Shown one piece after another: positions 1 to 6,789 of a DNA stretch of 6,789 nucleotides. Source of the stretch: Mycolicibacterium porcinum (lineage in GTDB: Bacteria; Actinomycetota; Actinomycetes; Mycobacteriales; Mycobacteriaceae); the NCBI GenBank assembly GCA_001942045.1, contig MSTD01000024.1, positions 1 through 6,789 of the forward strand, in the 5' to 3' direction. The position numbers and the translations under genes are program-made. The notes beneath the pieces are model-generated. The model worked only from the letters and a program-made list of their open reading frames with translations, was not told the origin of the DNA and did no database searches. How positions within the stretch are numbered: the stretch's first letter is position 1; each line of letters opens with the position of its first letter.

Positions 1-1241
1 GGGCTGCGACGCACGAAGGTCTTGGCAGGTTCGGCGGCGGGACGGGCGGCCGCGGCCTCACCGGCCGGGATCGACAGGTCCAGCCGGGTCTCGATGCGTT
101 CGATGCGCTGCAGCAGCGCCGACTCGGTGTCATGCGCCGACGGCAGCAGCAGGCGGGCACACACCACTTCCAGCAGCAGCCGTGGCGCGGTGGCACCTCG
201 CATCTCGCCGAGGCCGGCGTGCACCACCTCGGCATAGCGAGTCAGGGTGCCTGCGCCCAAGCGGGCAGCCTGCTCACGCATCCGTTCCAGCACATCGGCC
301 GGTGCGTCCACGACACCCCGGGTGACCGCGTCGGGCACGGCCTGCAGCACGATCAGGTCCCGGAAGCGCTCCAGCAGATCGGTGGCGAACCGCCGCGGAT
401 CGTGCCCGGCGTCGATCACCGCTTCCACCGCACCGAACAACGCGGCCGCGTCACCGGCAGCCAGCGCCTCGACCGCGTCGTCGATGAGCGCCATGTCAGT
501 GGCACCGAGCAGGGCCAGCGCGCGCTGATACGTGATGTGGTTTCCGGAGTCACCCTGCTCCGACCCGGCCAGCAGCTGATCGAGCACCGAAAGCGTGTCA
601 CGGGGTGAACCACCGCCCGCGCGGATGACCAGCGGGTACACCGCGTCGTCGACGTTGACGCTCTCTTCGGCGCAGATGCGCTCGAGCAGCGGACGCATGG
701 TGCGCGGGGCCAGCAGCCGGAACGGGTAGTGGTGGGTACGCGACCGGATGGTCGGCAACACCTTCTCCGGTTCGGTGGTGGCGAACACGAAGATCAGATG
801 CTCCGGCGGCTCCTCGACAATCTTGAGAAGTGCGTTGAAACCGGCCGTGGTGACCATGTGCGCTTCGTCGATGATGAAGATGCGGTACCGCGATTGCGCC
901 GGGGTGAAGAACGCGCGGTCGCGCAGCTCACGGGTGTCGTCCACGCCGCCGTGGCTGGCCGCGTCGAGTTCGGTGACGTCGAGATTGCCCGGGCCGTTGG
1001 GGGCCAGCGCGATGCACGACGCGCACACCCCGCAGGGCGTGGGTGTGGGCCCCTGCTCACAGTTGAGCGAGCGGGCCAGGATGCGCGCCGAGGAGGTCTT
1101 GCCGCAGCCGCGCGGCCCGGAGAACAGATAGGCGTGGTTGATCCGGCCCGCGGTCAGCGCGGTAGATAGCGGCTCGGTGACATGTTCCTGGCCAACGACT
1201 TCCGCGAAGGTTGCCGGCCGATATTTGCGGTAGAGAGCCAC
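1..1241 (-). CDS. dnaX: DNA polymerase III subunit gamma/tau, N-terminal part (3' end outside window)
   Basis: This is the clamp-loader ATPase of the replicative polymerase, which loads the beta clamp onto primed DNA. The translation starts MALYRKYRPATFAEVVGQ, the typical DnaX beginning. In order it shows Walker A GPRGCGKT (residues ~42-49), a zinc-binding Cys set (C61, C70, C73, C76), Walker B IIDEAH (~123-128), and the LLKIVEEPPEH and TTEPEKVLPTIRSRT segments with sensor and arginine-finger residues. About 413 codons are present and the reading frame is open to the window edge, so the C-terminal tau/gamma part and any frameshift site cannot be judged. The GTG at 1241 is chosen because the conserved N-terminus begins there. 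No Shine-Dalgarno precedes it, but a TANNNT box lies 6 nt upstream, which suggests a leaderless mRNA. It probably has its own promoter, because the repeat cassette and the oppositely oriented gene separate it from the aminotransferase gene. Confidence 0.96.
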   Translation of the reverse strand, partial: MALYRKYRPATFAEVVGQEHVTEPLSTALTAGRINHAYLFSGPRGCGKTSSARILARSLNCEQGPTPTPCGVCASCIALAPNGPGNLDVTELDAASHGGVDDTRELRDRAFFTPAQSRYRIFIIDEAHMVTTAGFNALLKIVEEPPEHLIFVFATTEPEKVLPTIRSRTHHYPFRLLAPRTMRPLLERICAEESVNVDDAVYPLVIRAGGGSPRDTLSVLDQLLAGSEQGDSGNHITYQRALALLGATDMALIDDAVEALAAGDAAALFGAVEAVIDAGHDPRRFATDLLERFRDLIVLQAVPDAVTRGVVDAPADVLERMREQAARLGAGTLTRYAEVVHAGLGEMRGATAPRLLLEVVCARLLLPSAHDTESALLQRIERIETRLDLSIPAGEAAAARPAAEPAKTFVRRS

Positions 1242-1247
1242 GGAAGA

Positions 1248-1253
1248 AGGCTA
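1248..1253 (-). promoter_or_regulatory. Candidate -10 box for leaderless dnaX
   Basis: The minus strand reads TAGCCT, which matches the mycobacterial -10 consensus TANNNT. It ends 6 nt before the GTG start of dnaX, so transcription would begin at or next to the start codon. No recognisable -35 is seen. A six-base degenerate match can occur by chance; the spacing and the missing Shine-Dalgarno are the support. Confidence 0.4.
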
Positions 1254-1283
1254 CCGACTGCGTCTGACGCCGCGCCGCTGCCC

Positions 1284-1346
1284 GTTGACTTTGAACCTAC
1301 GCACACCGCTACTCGCACAAATACGGCGTCAGTTCAAAGTCAACGC
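1284..1346. repeat. 63-bp palindromic repeat, copy 1 (left)
   Basis: This is the left copy of a 63-bp direct repeat, identical to copy 2 at 60 of 63 positions. The differences are at repeat positions 13, 15 and 46. Its ends form an inverted repeat, GTTGACTTTGAAC and GTTCAAAGTCAAC. With the outer C/G the arms are a perfect 14 bp (1283-1296 and 1332-1345), enclosing 35 nt. A short ACGC/GCGT pairing (1299-1302 with 1326-1329) can extend the hairpin inward after a 2-nt internal loop. Homology to copy 2 stops sharply at both ends. It lies in the divergent gap between dnaX, whose start is 42 nt away, and the DUF559-type gene, whose ATG is 94 nt away. Confidence 0.95.
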
Positions 1347-1440
1347 CGAGTTCTGCACAGCCCGCGATTCATCCACAGGTGGCGACGCCGAGGTGGGGCA
1401 CACAGCCATCCGTGTCCCCGCCACCGGCGACTGTCGCCGC

Positions 1441-2332
1441 ATGAGTGAGCCCTTCATCGGCACCGAAGCCCTGGCGGCCGGCGTCGTCACCCGCTATCAG
1501 CTCAGCCGCTATCACCGCGCGATCCTGCCGAACATCTACGTGGACAAGCGAACTGCGGTGTCCCTGCGGCAACGCAGTACGGCGGCATGGTTGTGGTCGG
1601 GTCGTAACGGAGTGATCGCGGGGGCCGCCGCGTCAGCACTCCATGGCGCGAAGTGGGTGGCCGACGATGTTCCGATCGAATTGGTCAGCGCGAAGACCAA
1701 GCCACCCCAGAACGTGGTCACGCGACAAGACCTGCTCATTGACGGGGAAATCACCCGCCGCGATGGCCTACCGGTCACGAGCGTCGAGCGCACCGCATTC
1801 GACCTCGGGCGCCGCGGGTTGATCGGTGCGGCCATCGCGCGGCTCGACGCACTTGCCCGAGCCACAGGATTCAAGGCGGACGACGTGCTGACGCTCGCCG
1901 CACACCACCGCCACGCCCGTGGTCTGCGGCAACTCGAACGGGCGCTGGATCCGTTCGACCCCGGCGGCCAGTCCCCGAAAGAAACCTGGCTGCGGCTGAT
2001 GCTCATCGACGCGGGGTTTCCACGGCCGCAGACGCAGATACCGGTGCTCGGACCTGACGGCTACCCGAGGTACTTCCTCGACATGGGTTGGGATGAACTG
2101 ATGCTGGCCGTCGAATACGAGGGTGTGCAGCCCGCCGATCAGCTCGGCTATGACATCACGCGAGCCGACTACATCACGCGCGTCGGCTGGACCCAGGTGA
2201 GAGTGGCCGCGGGACACCGACGGCCCGCGATCATCGCCCGGGTGGAGCGTGAATGGGAGCGGCGGTGGCGGCCGGACCTCGGGGTTACAACGCGCCGGCC
2301 GCCGCTCGGCGGAGCCCCACTAGAACTCGGCT

Positions 2333-2337
<5 letters not shown>
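1441..2337 (+). CDS. AbiEi-like N-terminal region plus DUF559/Vsr-like nuclease-type protein, repeat-flanked
   Basis: The product is a 298-residue protein of unproven function. Residues ~5-80 (GTEALAAGVVTRYQLSRY through ASALHGAKW) resemble the winged-helix region of AbiEi-type antitoxin-like proteins. Residues ~178-265 have the DUF559/Vsr-like arrangement: E181 in SPKETWLRLM, a G-x-P segment, D214 in YFLDMGWDEL, E225 and E227 in VEYEG, then DITRADYITRVGW. The usual family motif is EYDG, so E227 replaces the common Asp. No AbiEii-type nucleotidyltransferase toxin gene is next to it, so an AbiE toxin-antitoxin pair is not supported. The ATG at 1441 has no good Shine-Dalgarno; in-frame GTG codons just upstream are possible alternatives. 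The TGA stop lies in the left arm of repeat copy 2, followed in frame by a second TGA. It runs opposite to both flanking genes, as expected of an inserted gene. Proteins of this kind are multi-copy in many mycobacteria (from memory). Confidence 0.85.
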
Positions 2338-3828
<1,491 letters not shown>

Positions 3829-3853
3829 TTACGGGAGTGGTTCGGGCGTCGGT

Positions 3854-3859
3854 TACGAT
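3854..3859 (+). promoter_or_regulatory. Candidate -10 box of tRNA-Ser
   Basis: The sequence TACGAT matches TANNNT and ends 7 nt before the first base of the tRNA at 3867. It mirrors the ffs arrangement on the opposite strand. No convincing -35 is seen. Confidence 0.6.
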
Positions 3860-3866
3860 TGCCGAC

Positions 3867-3952
3867 GGAGGATTCGCCTAGTGGCCTATGGCGCTCGCCT
3901 GGAACGCGGGTTGGGTTAACAGCCCTCAGGGGTTCAAATCCCCTATCCTCCG
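3867..3952 (+). tRNA. tRNA-Ser (anticodon GGA)
   Basis: This 86-nt class II tRNA decodes UCC/UCU serine codons. The acceptor stem GGAGGAT (3867-3873) pairs with ATCCTCC (3945-3951), with discriminator G at 3952. The anticodon stem CTCGC/GCGGG encloses loop CTGGAAC, which places the anticodon GGA at 3901-3903. A long variable arm (around 3911-3927) identifies the serine type. The T stem AGGGG/CCCCT encloses TTCAAAT. The CCA end is not encoded. Confidence 0.96.
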
Positions 3953-3961
3953 CGCTCGGGT

Positions 3962-4010
3962 CCGGGGTGCGACCTGCTGAATCAACCCTGATCAGCGGTT
4001 CGCACCCCGG
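3962..4010 (+). terminator. Strong hairpin after tRNA-Ser, likely terminator or processing structure
   Basis: An 11-bp perfect inverted repeat, CCGGGGTGCGA (3962-3972) and TCGCACCCCGG (4000-4010), continues after one mismatch into about 7 more pairs, including GCTGA/TCAGC, closing an ~11-nt loop. It starts 9 nt after the tRNA. Only a weak AATTT follows, so it is not a classical U-tract terminator. It also sits in the leader of the lucA-like gene, so attenuation or RNA processing is equally possible. Confidence 0.6.
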
Positions 4011-4027
4011 CCCAATTTCAGTACCCG

Positions 4028-4033
4028 AGGAGG
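4028..4033 (+). promoter_or_regulatory. Ribosome binding site of the lucA-like gene
   Basis: A perfect AGGAGG lies 3 nt before ATG 4037, within the run CGAGGAGGAGT. It fixes the start codon, although the spacing is shorter than average. Confidence 0.8.
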
Positions 4034-4036
4034 AGT

Positions 4037-4810
4037 ATGGGCCGCACCGTCGCGGTGATCTGGCACGTGTCGTTTTCGATCGTGGCCGCCGGCCTCTACT
4101 TCTTTTTCGTTCTCCCCAGATGGCCCGAACTCATGGGCCAGACATCGCCGACGCTTGGGCTGATCCTGCGCATCGTGACCGGTGTGCTGATCGGTCTCGC
4201 GGCCCTGCCGGTGGTTTTCACCTTGCAGCGGACCAAGCGTCCCGAGCTGTCCACCCCAGAGCTCGCGCTGCGGCTGCGGACCGGCTCGATCGCCCTGCAC
4301 GTCGTGGCAGCCGTGTTGATCGTCGGCACCGCGGTCTCCGAGATCTGGTTGTCACTGGACGGCTTCGGGCCATGGTTGTTCGGGATCTACGGCGCCGCCG
4401 CCGCGATCGCGCTGCTCGGCATCTTCGCCTTCTACCTGGCCTTCCTCGCCGAACTGCCGCCCCCGCCGCCGAAGCCGGTCAAGACCCGCGAGAAGGCCGA
4501 ACACCGCGGCCGCAAGCGCAAGAAGGCTGCCGCCGCTGAGGCTTCCGCGGAGGAGGCCTCAGAGGTCGAGGAGACAGAAGAGGCCAAAGAGGCCCCAGAG
4601 GTCGAAGAGACCGCCGAGGCCGAAGAGACCGAAGCCGACGCCGACGCCGAAGAGGCAGAAGCCGAGAAGGCCGAGTCCGAAGAGACTGCCGAAGACGACA
4701 AAGACGAGGAATCGGCGGGCACATCGCTGCGTAATCGGCGACCGTCGAGCAAGAGCGGCACCAAGCGGCGGGGCTGGCGCTCACGCGGCGAAGTCGCCAC
4801 CGAAGACTGA
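4037..4810 (+). CDS. lucA: LucA-like (Rv3723-type) four-helix membrane protein with acidic tail
   Basis: This 257-residue integral membrane protein appears to be the counterpart of M. tuberculosis Rv3723/LucA. That protein coordinates fatty-acid and cholesterol uptake by stabilising Mce1 and Mce4 transporter components. Identification rests on length, topology and position after the aminotransferase-ffs-tRNA block. Four hydrophobic segments lie at ~5-27, ~40-63, ~84-105 and ~113-139. A proline run PPPPP (141-145) leads to a basic patch (HRGRKRKK, ~156-163). An Ala/Glu-rich acidic low-complexity stretch (~164-226) follows, then a basic C-terminus (~231-250). The tail is probably cytoplasmic and disordered (inference). 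No TANNNT box is seen between the tRNA and the gene, so it may be read through from the tRNA promoter, or start from a weak TATCCT at 3944-3949 inside the tRNA end. The protease gene follows after 52 nt. Confidence 0.82.
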   Translation: MGRTVAVIWHVSFSIVAAGLYFFFVLPRWPELMGQTSPTLGLILRIVTGVLIGLAALPVVFTLQRTKRPELSTPELALRLRTGSIALHVVAAVLIVGTAVSEIWLSLDGFGPWLFGIYGAAAAIALLGIFAFYLAFLAELPPPPPKPVKTREKAEHRGRKRKKAAAAEASAEEASEVEETEEAKEAPEVEETAEAEETEADADAEEAEAEKAESEETAEDDKDEESAGTSLRNRRPSSKSGTKRRGWRSRGEVATED

Positions 4811-4862
4811 CGCAAACGCCGATCGCGTCGACATCGGGTTCTTGCCCAGCCAAGATGGGTAT

Positions 4863-5885
4863 ATGAGCAAAGTGGGCTCACATCCGTTCAAAGTGTTTCT
4901 CGCGGCGGCACTGACCGCCGCGGCTGCCGTTGTCGTCCCGTCCGCGCCGGCCGGCGCCGCACCGGGTGACCCGGAGTCAGTCGCCTCTCAGGTCGAACCA
5001 TCGGTGGCGCGCATCGACACCCGGGTGGATTACCAGCAGGCCTACGGCATCGGCACCGGCATCGTGCTGTCCCCCGGCGGCGAGGTGCTGACGAATTACC
5101 ACGTCGTCCAGGGCGCGAACTCGATCAGCGCCACCGTCGGCGGCCAGAGTTTCCCCGCGGAACTGGTCGGTTACGACCGTCAGAACGACATCGCGGTGCT
5201 ACAGCTGCACGGTGCGGCCGGCCTGCCAGCGGCACCGATCGGCGATTCGGCCACCCTGACACCGGGTCAGCCGGTCGTCGCCCTCGGCAATGCCGGAGGC
5301 ACCGGCTCGCCCCTCACCCGAGAGATCGGCACCGTCAGCGCGTTCAACCGGACCGTCAACGCCGAGGATGAGCTCACCGGTACCAGCGACGAGATCAACG
5401 GACTGTTCGAGTTCGCCGCGCCCGTGCGGGCCGGTGATTCCGGCGGCCCGGTGGTCAACGACAGGGGCCAGGTCGTCGGCATGACGACAGCCGCGTCGGT
5501 GAACTTCCGGATGGGTCCCGGCGGCAAGGGATTCGCGATCCCGATCAATGACGCGATGGGCATCGCCGGGCAGATCCGCGCTCGCACCCCGTCGGCGACG
5601 GTGCACGTCGGGCCGCCGACCATGCTCGGCGTCGGCGTGCGCACCGCACAGCGCCAGAGCGGCGGCGTGATCGTGCAAGAGGTCATCCCGGGCGGTCCGG
5701 CCGAAGCAGCCGGCCTGATGTCCGGCGATCTGCTCACCAACATCGAGGGCACCCCGCTGAACTCGGCCCGCACGCTGACGCTGGTGCTCGACCAGCATTA
5801 CCCGGGCGATGTCGTCGGCCTGACCTGGCTGGACCAGGCCGGCCAGCAGCACACCGGCAAGGCCACGCTGTCCGCTGGGCCGTAG
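4863..5885 (+). CDS. Secreted trypsin-like (S1C/HtrA-type) serine protease with PDZ domain
   Basis: The product is a 340-residue exported serine protease similar in layout to mycobacterial PepA (Rv0125, Mtb32A); an exact orthologue cannot be claimed. A Sec signal peptide covers ~1-33, with basic residues, a hydrophobic Ala/Val core and a likely cleavage near SAPAGAA. The catalytic triad is H80 (TNYHVV), D109 (NDIAVLQL) and S193 (GDSGGPV). A C-terminal PDZ domain spans ~250-335, with GVIVQEVIPGGPAEAAGL and SGDLLTNIEG. It probably acts in the cell envelope or outside the cell on misfolded or specific proteins. ATG 4863 is chosen because the signal peptide begins normally there; a TTG at 4842 in the same frame is possible but unnecessary. 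Only a weak GGG-type Shine-Dalgarno is visible. The 52-nt gap after the lucA-like gene and the 3-nt gap before the next gene suggest co-transcription. Confidence 0.93.
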   Translation: MSKVGSHPFKVFLAAALTAAAAVVVPSAPAGAAPGDPESVASQVEPSVARIDTRVDYQQAYGIGTGIVLSPGGEVLTNYHVVQGANSISATVGGQSFPAELVGYDRQNDIAVLQLHGAAGLPAAPIGDSATLTPGQPVVALGNAGGTGSPLTREIGTVSAFNRTVNAEDELTGTSDEINGLFEFAAPVRAGDSGGPVVNDRGQVVGMTTAASVNFRMGPGGKGFAIPINDAMGIAGQIRARTPSATVHVGPPTMLGVGVRTAQRQSGGVIVQEVIPGGPAEAAGLMSGDLLTNIEGTPLNSARTLTLVLDQHYPGDVVGLTWLDQAGQQHTGKATLSAGP

Positions 5886-5888
5886 TCC

Positions 5889-6789
5889 GTGGTCACGCTG
5901 GACCGCCTGATCAACGTTCTGGGCGGCTACGGGGTGCGGCTTCGCACCCAGGCGAATGGAACCTGTCCGGCGCCACGCTCCACCGAGCTGCGCAGCGTCG
6001 TCATGCACGAACCCGGTCAGGTGATCGGCGACGTCCTACTCGCGGTCGGGGCCGGGTCGGTGGCCGAGGCAGTGCAGTGGGCTGCGGCGGCCCGCGCTGT
6101 GGTGGTGCTGGTCCGTGGGTTCGACAGCCCGACCGATGACGAGCCGGTCGCCGACGACGGCATCGCCGTGATGACGGTGGATCCCGAGGTTTCGTGGAGC
6201 GAGCTGGCGGCCGTGGTCTATGGCGTCGTGCTCGAAGGCCGGGAGACCGAGTCCGGGCGCGGCCCAACCGATTTGTTCGCACTGGCCGACAGCGTCGCCG
6301 ACGCGGTGGGCGGTTCGGTCACGATCGAGGACCGGCGCAGCGCAGTCCTGGCGTACTCGCGGCTGCAGCAGCACGCCGACCCGGCCCGCGCCGAGACGAT
6401 CCTCAGCCGCGGGGCACCGGAACGGCTCCGGGACCTGTTCGACGGCCGCGGAGTGTTCCGGCATCTGGCCGAATCCGACGAGCCGATGTTTGTCGACGGT
6501 GACGACGAGCTCGGCCTGACCGGGCGGATGGTCGTCGCCGCCCGAGCCGGCCGCGAATTACTCGGCTCGATCTGGGTGACCTGCGCCGAGCCGTTGCCCG
6601 ACGCGCGCCGGGCCGCGCTGGCCGACGGTGCCCGCATGGTCGCCCTGCACCTGCTGCGCTCGCGCGCCAGCGCCGACCTGGAACGACAGGTGGAATCAGA
6701 GCTCGTCATCCGGCTGCTCGAGGGCGCTGCCGACGCCACCTCCGCCGCCAGCCGACTCGGGCTGCCGCAGACCCCGCTACGGGTGATCG
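5889..6789 (+). CDS. PucR/CdaR-family-like transcriptional regulator, N-terminal part (3' end outside window)
   Basis: This frame is open from GTG 5889 to the window edge (300 codons). The translation begins VVTLDRLINVLGGYGVRL. The first ~110 residues resemble a divergent PucR N-terminal region (EPGQVIGDVLLAVGAG, then AARAVVVLVRG). Residues ~135-260 look like a GAF-type sensor region (DLFALADSVADAVGGSVTIEDRR through GRELLGSIWV). A helix with ELVIRLLEGAADATSAASRLGL begins the CdaR GGDEF-like part. The C-terminal helix-turn-helix expected for this family would lie beyond the window, so DNA binding is inferred. The GTG is 3 nt after the protease stop, consistent with translational coupling; no clear Shine-Dalgarno is seen. 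The ligand and targets are unknown. Confidence 0.8.
   Translation, partial: MVTLDRLINVLGGYGVRLRTQANGTCPAPRSTELRSVVMHEPGQVIGDVLLAVGAGSVAEAVQWAAAARAVVVLVRGFDSPTDDEPVADDGIAVMTVDPEVSWSELAAVVYGVVLEGRETESGRGPTDLFALADSVADAVGGSVTIEDRRSAVLAYSRLQQHADPARAETILSRGAPERLRDLFDGRGVFRHLAESDEPMFVDGDDELGLTGRMVVAARAGRELLGSIWVTCAEPLPDARRAALADGARMVALHLLRSRASADLERQVESELVIRLLEGAADATSAASRLGLPQTPLRVI

Noticed and set aside
132..1169. Plus-strand open frames (132-608 and 729-1169) opposite dnaX
   Set aside because: They are antisense shadows of a high-GC gene with clear DnaX motifs; their translations show no domain pattern.
1367..1377. Possible DnaA box (TCATCCACA, one mismatch)
   Set aside because: It is a single imperfect match with no cluster and no AT-rich region; it is expected by chance.
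1378..1425. Imperfect hairpin GGTGGCG/CGCCACC before the DUF559-type gene, considered as a riboswitch
   Set aside because: The stem is short and GC-rich, with no known riboswitch core; such pairs are common at this base composition.
1536..2217. Minus-strand open frames inside the DUF559-type gene
   Set aside because: They overlap a frame with recognisable AbiEi- and DUF559-like motifs and are low in hydrophobic order, typical of antisense GC-rich frames.
4432..4881. Minus-strand Ser-rich frame opposite the lucA-like tail
   Set aside because: The serine repeats are simply the reverse complement of the Glu/Ala codon repeats.
5199..6008. 269-codon minus-strand frame opposite the protease
   Set aside because: It is a shadow of a gene with an intact catalytic triad and signal peptide.

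Overview
The window is high-GC actinobacterial DNA and almost certainly comes from a mycobacterium. The layout is dnaX (minus), an aspartate-aminotransferase-type gene (minus), the SRP RNA gene ffs (minus), tRNA-Ser (plus) and a lucA-like membrane protein (plus). From memory this matches the Rv3721c-Rv3722c-ffs-tRNA-Rv3723 neighbourhood of Mycobacterium tuberculosis. GTG starts and TANNNT -10 boxes also fit a mycobacterium. No database search was possible, so family names rest on motifs read from the translations.

Left part (1-2400): the N-terminal ~413 codons of DnaX run off the left edge. Between dnaX and the aminotransferase, neighbours in the M. tuberculosis order as I recall it, sits an extra gene on the opposite strand. 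It encodes a 298-residue protein with an AbiEi-type N-terminal region and a DUF559/Vsr-like nuclease-type C-terminal region. This gene is bracketed by two 63-bp direct repeats (1284-1346 and 2333-2395, 60/63 identical). Each repeat is itself a palindrome with ~13-bp arms around a ~35-nt conserved centre. The right repeat supplies tandem TGA stop codons to both convergent genes that meet in it. This repeat-flanked cassette is the most unusual thing in the window and the best candidate for an undescribed mobile or self-maintaining unit.

Centre (2389-4010): the PLP-dependent aminotransferase has a good Shine-Dalgarno and begins 36 nt after the 3' end of ffs. ffs and tRNA-Ser(GGA) are transcribed divergently from a 73-bp spacer. 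Each has a TANNNT box exactly 7 nt before the RNA. A strong hairpin follows the tRNA.

Right part (4037-6789, all plus): a four-helix membrane protein resembling LucA, with a long acidic tail; a secreted trypsin-like/HtrA-type protease with a PDZ domain; and, only 3 nt after its stop codon, the N-terminal 300 codons of a PucR/CdaR-like regulator that runs off the right edge. Apart from the repeat cassette, the window looks like ordinary conserved chromosomal core. No intergenic gap exceeds 300 bases.
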